From: Sandaracinus amylolyticus
Lineage (GTDB): Bacteria; Myxococcota_A; Polyangia; Polyangiales; Sandaracinaceae
Assembly (NCBI RefSeq): GCF_021631985.1
Contig: NZ_CP070225.1
Coordinates: forward strand, 7,998,001-8,062,000
DNA length: 64,000 bases
Direction: 5' to 3'
How positions within the stretch are numbered: position 1 is the stretch's first letter; the number at the start of each line of letters is the position of its first letter. The translations under genes and the position numbers were made by a program. The notes beneath the pieces are model-generated. The model was given only the letters and a program-made list of their open reading frames with translations. It searched no databases and was not told where the DNA came from. This document shows positions 18,401 to 26,882 of the stretch, piece by piece.

Positions 18401-20330
18401 CGAGTTCGCCGAGGCGGTTGAAGAGGTAGAGCCAGCGCTGCCCAGTCGGAGAGTCGGTGTCGGGGTCTGCGGAGGTCCAGCGTCGGCCGACGGAGTCGTA
18501 GGTGAACGTTCGAATGACGGTGGTCGCGTCACGGGTCGGCACCGCGACGGGCCTGGTCTCGGACGCGTTCCGCTGCGTGCGCGCGAGCGCGAGCACGGCG
18601 CCGTCCTGGCGGTACCAGCTCCATAGGTGATAGTGCTCGTCGCCGCCGGTGTCGGGGTCGCGGTTGCGTAAGATCTGGTCGACCACGCGACCGTGTCCAT
18701 CGACTCGCGCGGTGGTGCACGTGCGGTAGTGCGGAGACGAGTGATCGTTGTCGAGTGGATCGCAAACGTCCGTGGACATCGCGTGATGGCTCGTCCAGAC
18801 GGTCGAGCCGTCCTCGGCGATGACGCCTCGCGCCCGTCCGAACGCGTCGTAGCGGGTGACCGCGTACGGGATGTCGGTCGGAAGCGCGACGACGGCCGCG
18901 AAGTCGCCATCGGAGCCCGAGTAGAAGTCGGGCTGGTAGGTGCGACGGACCGAGCCCTTCTGATCGAACGTCGTGATGCCGCTGCGCACCCACGCGTGCT
19001 CGTCGTCGCCGGTCGCGAGGGCAGCGCGGGCACGACCGAGACCATCGACGTAGCCAATGCCCTCGATGGGCGCTGCGGGCGCGCAACTCGCGTCACGAAT
19101 GTGCGTGGTGGTGCGGACTCGCGACAGCGGCTGATTGATCGGGTCCGGCGTGAGCTCGTAGCGGATGGTGGTCGTGGGCAGCCGGTTCGGGCCGTCGGGG
19201 CAGCCAGCAATCGGTGGGGGCAGAGCTGCGACCGGACGACCGAAGCCGTCGTAGCGCATCGACGAGGTCTCGTCGTTGGGCGCGGTCGCGCTCAGGAGCA
19301 GCGCGAGGCCGCGGTCCCACGCGCCGTGCGTCTCCAGGGTCGCGCCGTCGATCGCACTGGCGAGCTCGGCGCCCTCGAGCTGGTCGTCGACGCGCGCGAT
19401 CCATGCGGTCTCGGTCAGCGCGAGCTGGCCGAACGCAGGGTCACGAGTGACCGTGCCGAAGCGCAGACACTGCGCCGGCGCCGTCGTGAGATCAGCCGCG
19501 TCGCCGAGATTTCCACCGGCGCACTGCGCCACCGGCTGGCCCCACGCGTCGTGGGCGATCGACGCTTCGATAGTCTGCGTGGGCGTCGTCGTACCGTATC
19601 CCATCGCGCCGCCTTCACCGGGCGGGTCTGCGCCGAACTCGAGCGCTGGAATCCCGTACACGTGCGTCCGAGTCCACTCCGGATCTCCGGCATCCGTGAA
19701 CTCCATGACCTCGGTGTGACCGAGCGGCTGCGTCGCGAGCGGCCCGTCGATCCAGGTCTCGCGCGTTCGCCAGGTCCACGTTCCGACTGGCGTGATCTCC
19801 GTGTGCGAGACGATCGCGTCGTCTTGCGCGGCGCCGGTGGCGAGCTCGACCTGACCATGCGCGGTCTGTCGAAGGACGTGCCCGAGATTGTCGACGTCGT
19901 CGTAGGTCGTGCGGATGCGCGCCGCGCGCATGCCGCGCACCGGCACGGTTCGCTCGCGCGCAGTGGCGACGGGGCTCGTCGCGCCGGTCGCAGGATCGAC
20001 GTGCTGACGCACGACGTCGTTGAGGATGATCGTGTCGCTCGATGCTTCGAACGGTGTGGTGTCGTAGCGGAGCTCGTTCGCCTCGGTGACGTAGGCGTAG
20101 TCGATCGGGCGGCCATCGAGACCGACTGCGAGGTGACGGACTGCGAGTGTGGCGTGCGCGGAGGCGAGATAGCGGCCTTCCGCGTCGAGCGTCTCGGTCA
20201 GGTACTCGCGGCCCTTGAGCGCTTCGTCGGGGTTGTGGGCAAGTCGACTGGCTGCGATGTCCTGCGCGCGACGGCCCTGGTGGAACCAGGTGCGGGTGAT
20301 CGTCGTCGGGTTGTTCCAGTCACCGATGGC
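15390..20330 (-). CDS. RHS/YD-repeat protein, 3' half of a frameshifted SpvB-RHS gene
   Basis: About 1646 codons. The protein carries many YD/RHS repeats (for example IRYDRDGAVLSTTWGDE, RYDAFGRARGVIAEDG) and a canonical RHS-associated core near the end: YFGERYLIARIGRWASPDPL then NLLQSRDPLGL at about 16210. After DPLGL a distinct ~273-residue C-terminal domain follows, encoded at 15390-16210. In this family the repeats build a shell around a C-terminal effector. There is no real start codon: the frame is coherent up to ~20330 (WAIGDWNNPTTITRTWFHQ). It directly continues the SpvB-like protein encoded just upstream, out of frame by one base. The GTG at 20012 is not a credible start. Confidence 0.88.
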   Translation of the reverse strand, partial: AIGDWNNPTTITRTWFHQGRRAQDIAASRLAHNPDEALKGREYLTETLDAEGRYLASAHATLAVRHLAVGLDGRPIDYAYVTEANELRYDTTPFEASSDTIILNDVVRQHVDPATGATSPVATARERTVPVRGMRAARIRTTYDDVDNLGHVLRQTAHGQVELATGAAQDDAIVSHTEITPVGTWTWRTRETWIDGPLATQPLGHTEVMEFTDAGDPEWTRTHVYGIPALEFGADPPGEGGAMGYGTTTPTQTIEASIAHDAWGQPVAQCAGGNLGDAADLTTAPAQCLRFGTVTRDPAFGQLALTETAWIARVDDQLEGAELASAIDGATLETHGAWDRGLALLLSATAPNDETSSMRYDGFGRPVAALPPPIAGCPDGPNRLPTTTIRYELTPDPINQPLSRVRTTTHIRDASCAPAAPIEGIGYVDGLGRARAALATGDDEHAWVRSGITTFDQKGSVRRTYQPDFYSGSDGDFAAVVALPTDIPYAVTRYDAFGRARGVIAEDGSTVWTSHHAMSTDVCDPLDNDHSSPHYRTCTTARVDGHGRVVDQILRNRDPDTGGDEHYHLWSWYRQDGAVLALARTQRNASETRPVAVPTRDATTVIRTFTYDSVGRRWTSADPDTDSPTGQRWLYLFNRLGELAAVRDPRGCGQNFFYDLAGRLVGEQYVGCAEVTSTGDEQPIAELPAGVISLHPVAVNDAPIRVDVRYHYDGHEALTWVTAPGTAASPRGMPTGVEDRGQRSAIAYDRRGHAIWSARQMAFISNAAALVAQSSPTGTPRRTEVPLPGYVTYDEEHTYVRTATFDHAARPLSVTLPIDPDWHPDPANGVDPAPVVSGSLTYNLRGLPASATAHVGTASQPITAGIRYDRDGAVLSTTWGDERPDHLATVSEIRYDRRRRPIRFTTTRQPTGPEPLSGEDPSLAAVNTVVDQELAWDAASNVTDVVDHRDGNEWPTGFRPRTTHVDHDSLYRVVGGFFEYTQEDNRRTNDDVATDYRDTIDAIRAVGADPMATRPAEMLPAPASSRAVSLAWDYDFLGNSTEWSDDQDSFYERSLGDITNGLDIDARPSALYFATNIAAPLASPQGNAGWLELDYGAGGNVTAMTVRAQCGPRETQAVCTPGAGTDDLARRDSLRATCACAQEQHYEYRWDELNRITEARHWDRESGTWTLRVRQRYRYDGANQRTVKQTLFQTDQGAIEERIALYVLPGDFERRGLVRGQDLAYQPSSEGAETQYLVAGARLVWRHESGSHKARRLTVPLADLIQTTAATLDVMSGDLLEASTYHPNGARETVWADTHDPSALEPAGFTAKEADEEVGLTYFGERYLIARIGRWASPDPLHVHANGGGEALNSFHYVTGNLLQSRDPLGLDPPVMRGDNGSDDQVFTAGAAAEWQYRGVEETQPGNLALASETPDGGRIEVRENVEYSHDGHSYEGIAIAYRGASGESARFVQFASHYTQIHDPLMGWRHHDEVDARFRDAAFDRSGVTITQTSPRDGALFIDNGHADEAFVPENSPHLRVAGGGGMIHYDAPSHVGPLARTLDREIPEAADAIRSLAIYRTYVYAEGADPASDNPMAQVVWAVRTAYHRDGRTERSVEALWIAPSTDENSIGLSPRERALVERLSEAQPSQAEPEARGVVVADD

Positions 20331-23295
20331 CCAGGGAGTCCGTGACGCCGAATCCGCGGAACTCCTGCTCGATGCCTTCGTAGTAGCCGTCGTGGTAGGC
20401 CAACTCCTGGCGCGCGAGCTGCGGGTCGAGACCGTAGGCGCTCATTCGATCGGTCGTCGTGATCGCGCCGACGACCGTCGAGACGACCGGCGATCCGCCG
20501 GAGCGGTGCGTGGATAGCGGTGAATCCTCGGGGCCACCCTCGTCGCTGTGCTCGAGAGGTTGGTTCCACCGGAAGCAGTCACGTACGCGTTGCTCGGCAC
20601 AAGCACGCAGATCGCGGAGGTAGTCCACCGCGCTGGTGCGGTACTCCAGCTCCGTGCGGGCGCCGAGGCCGTTCTCGACTCCGACCAAAAGACGCGGGCG
20701 CTGCCCGCCAACGAGGTCGACGTACTTCCAGCCGTGCGCGGTGCCGTAGACGACGTCCACCGTGCCCGAGCCGTCGAGGTCGACGAGGCGGATACGGTTG
20801 GCGAATCCGGGGTTCGCCGGAACGCCACGCACCATCACGCGCGACGCGAACGCGCGGCCCGCGCGATTGAACCACACGTCGATCGCGTCGAAGCGGACCT
20901 GCACGACGTCGTCGGCGCCATCGGAGTCGATGTCCGCGAGGTACACGCCCGCGAGCTCGGTGTTGATCTCGGCCGGCGGCGTCGCCATCTCGATGTGACG
21001 ATCGCTCGTGAGCCCCGGCGCACAGCCGATGTCGCCGACACCGAAGCTGCCGTCCCCGCGACCAGGCCAGTAGATCACGCGGCCGCGACGCACTCGCACG
21101 AGATCCTGCAGGCCGTCGCCGTTCATGTCGCCGAGGCGCGCCTCGGGATCTTCGAAGTCGAACACGGTGCCTGCGACGGGCAGACACGTACGCACCGGCG
21201 CAGTGCTCAGCGTGGCAGTGTCACCGCTCCACGCGTACGAGCCGAATCGGCCTTCTCCGCGGTCGAGCCAGCCGAGGTTGAGCCACGTCTGGATCTCGGT
21301 GCCCGTCGTGCGGACGACGTCGATCAGGTGGTCGTTGTTGACGTCGAGCACCTGGATGTGCTGACCGTCGCGCCCGAGATCGATGCGGGGGTCCGCGTCG
21401 GTCTGCGGCAGCGTGATCTGCTCGTAGCTCCACTGCCATCCCTGCGCGGCCGGGGAGAACTCGCCTTCACGGCTCGGCGTGCGCGTCGGCGCGAACCAGC
21501 CGTAGGTGCGCTGTCGAGGCATGTGCAGCAGGTCGCTGCGCCCGTCGCCATCGATATCCATCGGCGCGACGTTCGGGTTCGAGAGCGCCATCACGGAGTC
21601 CATGCCGGACGGGACGGCGACTGGAACTGCAGCGCTGAACTGCGCGGCGGTCTCGGCAGGCGCGGCGTTCGGGCCGCGGAATCCATTGAAGAACACGCCT
21701 GCCGCCGGGCGGCCTTCGCTGGTGCGATAGCGCGCGGGGTCGGTCACGACGAGGTCGGGCAGACCATCGGAGTTGACGTCGAAGAGGTCACTCCGCGCCT
21801 CGTCCACGGAGTGCGGCGGACTGCCGATCACGTCGCGCACCGTGCCGTCGAGCGCAGCCGGCACGGACGTGTAGTCGAAGCGCATCGCAGGGAGCGTCGG
21901 ACCGAAAAGCGCGCTCGTCAGACCGAGTCGAGTCTCCGCCACGGGCTCCCCGAGGACGCGCGCCGGGTACCCGCCGAGCGTGGTCTCGACCTCGGGCCGC
22001 CCCTCGAGCTGGATCGACGCGAGCATCGAGTGGAACGACCCAGGCGCGTACGAGACATGGTATCGGCGCACCAGCGCGCGACCGTTGGTCGCGTCGTCCC
22101 ACGCAGTCACAACCACCCGCGACAGACGCAGGCGCGTGGCGACGCGCCAGCCGCTCACCCACGTGTCGAAGACGTCGGCGCGCGTGTCGGTATATTGGAA
22201 TGCGACGCGCGACGCGTACTGGTCGAGTGGAGCCGCGCAGCGCGCGTTCGCGTACGGCGTGCTCGGCGGACACGTCGTCTGCGGCGAGACGTAGGTGACG
22301 TCCTGCAGGTACGCCTGCCCCTCGTCCTGTCGGTAGCGATACCAAACCGGCGAGCCGTGCGAGTCCACCATCCGCGTCAGCATCCACCGGTAGACGCGAT
22401 TGCCCGACCGCGGCGCGGAGGCGGGATCTCGCTCGAGCGCGAGGTCGGATGCGCTGACCATCTCCGGCGGGCCTTCGCCGCTCGGGATCAGACCGAAGTC
22501 GAAGCGACTCCCGTCCTTCGCGAGCACGACCCAGCGGGTGAAATTGGGCGCGCGGAAAAAGCGCATGAAACCGCCCTCGACGCGAGCGCGGTATTCCTGC
22601 CAGTCCGGGCTCACGCCGTCGGGGATCGACGCATCCGCGGTCGCCGAGCCGAAGTCGACTCGAGCCATGTCGTCGGAGTCGACCGGCACGAGCTCCTGAC
22701 CGCCGTTGTAGATGAAGCGGTCCTCGCCTCGGTGCCATCCCATCTCACGATCGTCGTATTGCGGCACACCACGATCGACCTGACGTGAGATGAACGGCGC
22801 CGAGAGCGACCAACCGAATCCGACTGGTCCGTTTCCGGCGCTCGTCGCGTATGCGAGGGAGAAGCTCGGCTGCACGCCCGCGCGGCCCGGCGCGACCGCG
22901 ATCGGCACACCGAAGCTGCCGGTGCCGGAGCTCAGGTTGGGCGTGAACGACTCGCCCATGCCGTGGATCGAGCCCTCGGCCGTTGGCAGCGAGATCGCCT
23001 GAGGGTTGACCGCGGTGCGCGTGTCACCCCCCGGGAGCGCGAGCGGCGCACCGCTCGACGTCTCGCTCGGGGGCGGGCCCTCGTACTCCGCCTCGCGGTC
23101 GAGCTGGACGTCATCGAGCTGCACCTCGTCGAGCTCTGGCTGACGGTCGTACACGGCCTCGCGGAGCTCGCGCTGTTGCTCCTCGGAGATCTCGATCTCC
23201 TGCGCGTACGCGACGCGTGGAGCGAGCGGAGTCCAGAAGAGGAGCGACGCGACGGTGGCGGCGAGCGCTCGGCGCAGAAGCGAGTGAGTGCGCAT
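20320..23295 (-). CDS. SpvB/TcaC-like N-terminal protein with VCBS/FG-GAP repeats
   Basis: 991 aa with a Sec signal (MRTHSLLRRALAATVASLLFWTPLAPRVAYA). After an acidic linker comes the SpvB/TcaC N-terminal signature (LPTAEGSIHGMGESFTPNL, GTGSFGVPI, PSFSLAYATSAGNGPVGFGW). From about residue 500 come FG-GAP/VCBS calcium-loop repeats (FDVNSDGLPDLVV, MDIDGDGRSDLLH, GDMNGDGLQDLVR, ADIDSDGADDVVQ, VDLDGSGTVDVVY). The end matches the TcdB middle region (GYYEGIEQEFRGFGVTDS) and stops at 20320. In relatives this continues directly into RHS repeats. Removing one C from the run at ~20333 gives DSWAIGDWNNP and joins both halves into a ~2640-aa protein. The gene follows the RCC1 ORF by 12 bp. Confidence 0.9.
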   Translation of the reverse strand: MRTHSLLRRALAATVASLLFWTPLAPRVAYAQEIEISEEQQRELREAVYDRQPELDEVQLDDVQLDREAEYEGPPPSETSSGAPLALPGGDTRTAVNPQAISLPTAEGSIHGMGESFTPNLSSGTGSFGVPIAVAPGRAGVQPSFSLAYATSAGNGPVGFGWSLSAPFISRQVDRGVPQYDDREMGWHRGEDRFIYNGGQELVPVDSDDMARVDFGSATADASIPDGVSPDWQEYRARVEGGFMRFFRAPNFTRWVVLAKDGSRFDFGLIPSGEGPPEMVSASDLALERDPASAPRSGNRVYRWMLTRMVDSHGSPVWYRYRQDEGQAYLQDVTYVSPQTTCPPSTPYANARCAAPLDQYASRVAFQYTDTRADVFDTWVSGWRVATRLRLSRVVVTAWDDATNGRALVRRYHVSYAPGSFHSMLASIQLEGRPEVETTLGGYPARVLGEPVAETRLGLTSALFGPTLPAMRFDYTSVPAALDGTVRDVIGSPPHSVDEARSDLFDVNSDGLPDLVVTDPARYRTSEGRPAAGVFFNGFRGPNAAPAETAAQFSAAVPVAVPSGMDSVMALSNPNVAPMDIDGDGRSDLLHMPRQRTYGWFAPTRTPSREGEFSPAAQGWQWSYEQITLPQTDADPRIDLGRDGQHIQVLDVNNDHLIDVVRTTGTEIQTWLNLGWLDRGEGRFGSYAWSGDTATLSTAPVRTCLPVAGTVFDFEDPEARLGDMNGDGLQDLVRVRRGRVIYWPGRGDGSFGVGDIGCAPGLTSDRHIEMATPPAEINTELAGVYLADIDSDGADDVVQVRFDAIDVWFNRAGRAFASRVMVRGVPANPGFANRIRLVDLDGSGTVDVVYGTAHGWKYVDLVGGQRPRLLVGVENGLGARTELEYRTSAVDYLRDLRACAEQRVRDCFRWNQPLEHSDEGGPEDSPLSTHRSGGSPVVSTVVGAITTTDRMSAYGLDPQLARQELAYHDGYYEGIEQEFRGFGVTDSLGHR

Positions 23296-23307
23296 CTCCA
23301 GTGTTCC

Positions 23308-25120
23308 TCAGGGCGCCGCGACCGGGGTGGGTGCCGGGCGATTCGTTCTGGTCCCGTCGCCGACTTGGTAGACCGCGTTCCAGCCCCAGCAGCGCACCGC
23401 ACCGCCCGACAGCACCGCGCAGGTGTTGTATCCGCCGGCGCTGAGGGCGGTGACGCCGGAGAAGCTCGGCACGAGCGTCGGAATCGGTCGGTTTGTGACG
23501 GTGCCGTCGCCGATCGAGCCGTACTGGTTGTTTCCCCAGCAGCGCACGTTCCCCGAGGTCCTCGCGCACGTGTGGAAGGCGCCAGCCGTGGGACCATCGG
23601 GGCTCGACAGACTCGAGATCAGCGTCGGACTCGACCGGCGCGAGTACGTGCCATCGCCGAGCTGACCATACGTGTTGTCGCCCCAGCAATACACAGCGCC
23701 CGCGGTCGTGCGCGCGCAGGTGTGGTGGCCGCCGGTCGCGATGCTGCTGACGGCGACTCCGGACAACACCTGAACTGGACTGCGAACGGTGCTCGTCTGA
23801 CCGTTTCCGATTTGTGCGTACGAGCCCTGGCCCCAACACCGGATCGTGGCGTCGGAGAGCAAGGCACACGTGTGAAGGCCCCCGGCAGCGATCGCGATCG
23901 CTCGCCTGCCCGTCGTCGTATCGACGAGCCCTGGCACGGGGGGGTTCGGCGTGTTGCGCTGTGTCGCCGTGCCATCGCCGAGCTGACCGAATTCGTTGTA
24001 ACCCCAGCATCTCACGTAGCCGCTCGTGAGCAGCGCGCACGAGTGCTCCGCGCCGACAGCGATGGCCGCCACTCCGCTGGACAGGTTCGAAACGGTCACC
24101 GGCATGTCCTGGTCGGTCGTGCTGCCGACTCCGAGCTGACCGTAGGTGTTGTCGCCCCAGCATCGCGCCGCGCCATTCTGGACGGCGCACGTGTGATTGT
24201 TGCCCACCGACGTCACGCCGCTCGCCATGCTGCTCACAGGCACTGGCGTCGGTCTCTGGGTCATCGTGCCGTCCCCGATCTGACCCGCGGTGTTGGCTCC
24301 CCAGCAGACCAGACGACCGGACTCGCGAATCGCACAGGCGTGCGACATTCCCGGAGCAACGGCGACGCCGTCGTCGCAGGCGGAGCCCTCGCAGCCCCAG
24401 TCGCACTGATTGCCGCACGCGGCGCAATGGTTGTCGGTCCCCAGCTGCGTCTCGCACCCGGGCGCGCTCGTGCAGTTGCCCCAGCCGCTCGCGCACGTGT
24501 ACGTGCAGGACGCGGCGGAGCACGTTCCGGTCACCACGTGCGGTTGAACCGCGCATGCGAAGTTGCAGGCACCGCAGTGCTGCGCGTTGTTTCGGAGGTC
24601 GACCTCGCACCCGTTCGTATGGGTGTTGTCGCAATTGCCGTGCGTGGATGCGCACTCGAGCACGCAGGCCTCGGATAGACAGTATCCGGAGACTGCATTC
24701 GCGCGATTCAGGCACGAGTTGTTGCAAGCTCCGCAGTGCTGGGGGTTGGCCCAGGCCGATGCTTCGCATCCATTGCGCCAGTCACCGTCGCAGTCTTCGA
24801 GGCCGCCGCCGCACACGAGGTCGCACGCGCCGTCCGTGCAACTGCCGCTCGCGCCAGCGAGCGTGTGGCAAGCAATGCAATCAGCTCCGCAGTGATACTC
24901 GTCGGTCTGAACATCGAAGCACGCGTATTCGCTGTTGCACACCTCGAATCCGTCCTTGCAGGCGCAGAATCCGTCGACGCACGTCGCGTTCGCCCCGCAC
25001 GAGACATCGCACGTCCCGCAATACATGTCGGTCACGCGAAGATCGACCTCACAACCGTTGCGCCAGTTCGCGTCGCAGTCCCCGCGACCGGGAGCGCAGG
25101 CGATCGCACATTCCGACGAG
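23308..25120 (-). pseudogene. RCC1-repeat Cys-rich protein lacking its 5' end
   Basis: Residues from SSECAIACAPGRGDCD onward are coherent. About 220 residues of Cys-rich modules (CxxGxxDCDxxxxNGCEvDLR, HCGACNxxC) are followed by at least seven RCC1 blades with HTCA..CWGDNTYGQLGDGT cores, ending VAAP at 23308. The upstream part of this frame to its first ATG at 25197 is only the shadow of the neighbouring lipoprotein. No signal peptide belongs to this frame. The head of the gene is therefore missing, fused out of frame to the gene described next. It is followed at 12 bp by the SpvB-like gene. Confidence 0.75.
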
Positions 25121-25904
25121 GGCTGACTGCGCCGCTCTCGCTCACGTACGCGAAGCGGACTCCAAGCCCGTCGCGATCGGCGCCGGGGGCCGACCATGCG
25201 ACCGCCCAGCCCGCCTCGCGCCCTGCAGCCTCGACCTCGATGTCGCTCCCGAGCCCCGCGACGCGCGTGATCGCGACCTCCAAGCCCGCAGGATTGCCCC
25301 GCGCGCCGAGGCGCTGTGCTCGGATCTCGCGGGCGTCATCGCCGGGGATCTCCGCTACCCACACGACGAGTGCCTCGCCACGCGCATCGATCGCGACGGC
25401 CGGCGGCACGCGCGCTGCGGCCCCGTCCTCGATCGTCAGGGTCTCGGGCTCGCACGTGACGGAGCATCCGTCGCCCGAGACGGCATTGCCGTCGTCGCAT
25501 GGCTCACGCGGGGGTGTCGGACCGGGCTCCGGATATCCGTCCCCGCACCGCCGGGTCACGCAGGTGCCCGCGACACAGATCCCTGCCGGACAGGTCGTCC
25601 CGTCCGCGCGATCCCGACGCGTGCACGAGAGCCCGTCACAGGTGGCGACCTGACACGGGTCGTCGACGCAGCCATCGCAGCCGGGGGTCGTCCCGCCGAG
25701 GGGCACGCAGCCGCCGTCTGCGGAACAGCCGACGACGTCGTCGGCGCCGCCATCGAGCCCGAGCCTCTCGAGCTCGATCCCGCGCTCGAGGGTGTTGGAG
25801 CACGCCGACAACACCAGCGCGAGTCCGAACGCAGCGGTTCGGACTGGCAGTGGCGCGCGCGCGGCGGTTCGGTTCGCGAGGCGCGGATCGCAGGTACGGC
25901 GCAC
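25032..25904 (-). pseudogene. Myxococcus Cys-rich-repeat lipoprotein, 3'-truncated
   Basis: GTG at 25904 gives a signal peptide (VRTAAFGLALVLSAC) with lipobox Cys. Cys motifs follow, including CDGCVDDPCQVATCDGLSC and the myxococcus disulfide repeat (TIGR02232-like) CDDGNAVSGDGCSVTC. A beta-blade segment follows (AIDARGEALVVWVAE, GWAVAWSAPGADRDGLGVRF). The sequence makes sense only to about 25125 (AYVSESGAVSP); beyond that this frame shadows the RCC1 gene and stops at 25032. Relatives usually have several more blade repeats, so the 3' part is lost. The simplest origin is a deletion joining two tandem same-strand genes. Confidence 0.7.
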
Positions 25905-25991
25905 TGTCGTTCTCGGGAAAGCGCCAGAGCGCTCGACGAGGGGTCTCGCGCGCGGCTGGCGGATGGTGGGCGACGCCGAGGGCGCGGCGCA

Positions 25992-26052
25992 CCCCCCGGG
26001 CGGGGGGAAGATCGAGCTCGTCGCCGAACGACGAAGTACCCCCACGTGGGGG
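25992..26052. promoter_or_regulatory. Two GC palindromes in a divergent promoter region
   Basis: CCCCCCGGGCGGGGGG (25992-26007) and the perfect 14-bp palindrome CCCCCACGTGGGGG (26039-26052) lie 31 bp apart. They sit in the 200-bp gap between the divergent starts at 25904 and 26106. They are plausible operators for one or both genes; the regulator encoded at 26106 could bind them. Confidence 0.45.
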
Positions 26053-26105
26053 GTGTCATCCGCGCAGGAGCCGTGGCAGCCTCCGCGTCCTCTACCAGGG
26101 AGCGG

Positions 26106-26882
26106 ATGAAGCCATGCGACCCGAACGAACGCTCGGGCGTATTCCGGGCTTTGCACGCGTCGGCGCTGCTGGAGCGTTTGTCACCGAAGGTCGTCTGGCA
26201 CGCGAACGAGCCGATTCTCAGGAATCTGCTGCTCACGACCCAAACGGAGCCTGCGGGCACGCTGGCGGGAGCACGTGCGATGATCGCGAACCGCCGCAGC
26301 GCTTGCGGGGCCATCGTGAACGCGCGCTGCCCAGGGGAGCTCGAGTCGGCGTTCACAGAGCTCCGCGCAGGCTCCAGGCGCGTGCCGATCCTGGTGGTGG
26401 GACCATCGGACCACCGGATGCGGCGCGTGCTGCGCGGAGTGCGCGGCGTGGCGTTCTTGGACAACGCCGTGGATTCGACGGTCATGGAGAGTACCGTCCG
26501 CGAGTTCATTGCGGATTGCGCCGATCGTGCGGCGCAGATCCACCACCAGGTCGACAGCTACGCTCGTCTCGTCGGCCTCACGCCCGCCGAGGCGGAGCTC
26601 GTGTTCCGCGTCGCCATGGGCGTCCGGCCCGCGGACCTCGATGGCCGCCTCGCTCACCTCGACGGCCTCAACCTCAGCCGGGCGTGGATGCTCGCGCGCA
26701 TCGCCGCCGCGCTCCCATCGAGCGATCCGCGCCGCGCCGCGTATCTCGCCTCGTCGCGCGATCACGAGACCACCGCGCTCGCCGCGATCGACGGCGCGCA
26801 CTACGCGGGCAGCCACTGGCTCGGGACCTTCGCGTGCGTCCTGATCACGATGCGCCCTCTGGTACCCTCGTCCTCGACGTGA
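26106..26882 (+). CDS. Chimeric ORF: LuxR-type regulator head, DUF2891 tail
   Basis: 258 aa from an ATG preceded by AGGGAG. Residues 1-~150 resemble a degenerate receiver (PILVVGPSDHRMRRVLRG, VAFLDNAVDSTVMESTVREF) without the acidic pocket. Then the first half of a LuxR helix-turn-helix appears: LTPAEAELVFRVAMGVRPAD. Where the recognition helix should follow, the sequence becomes HLDGLNLSRAWMLARIAAAL then HWLGTFACVL. That is the C-terminal signature of DUF2891 proteins and has nothing to do with DNA binding. The missing half of the HTH (ISRDTKKDRIAAIRAKA) is on the minus strand at 50833-50942. The chimera is best read as an inversion junction. The stop overlaps the P450 GTG (GTGA). Confidence 0.8.
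   Translation: MKPCDPNERSGVFRALHASALLERLSPKVVWHANEPILRNLLLTTQTEPAGTLAGARAMIANRRSACGAIVNARCPGELESAFTELRAGSRRVPILVVGPSDHRMRRVLRGVRGVAFLDNAVDSTVMESTVREFIADCADRAAQIHHQVDSYARLVGLTPAEAELVFRVAMGVRPADLDGRLAHLDGLNLSRAWMLARIAAALPSSDPRRAAYLASSRDHETTALAAIDGAHYAGSHWLGTFACVLITMRPLVPSSST
26640..26882 (+). pseudogene. DUF2891 gene, 3' fragment
   Basis: About 80 codons encoding DGRLAHLDGLNLSRAW, IAAALPSSDPRRAAYLAS and GAHYAGSHWLGTFACVL. This is the conserved tail of DUF2891 (PF11199), by recollection of the family. Joined to the 5' fragment at 50945-51683 it gives a protein of about 325 residues, close to the family's usual length. The join at the shared octamer CGCCTCGC (26646-26653; inverted at 50947-50954) keeps this gene in frame. 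Confidence 0.75.

Noticed and set aside
20198..20569. Third-frame ORF across the SpvB/RHS junction
   Set aside because: Arg/Pro/Thr-rich shadow; the two flanking frames carry the conserved sequence right up to the frameshift.
26106..26882. Natural two-domain regulator with DUF2891 tail
   Set aside because: The HTH is cut in the middle and its missing half lies at 50.9 kb beside the matching DUF2891 head, so the fusion is a junction, not a designed protein.
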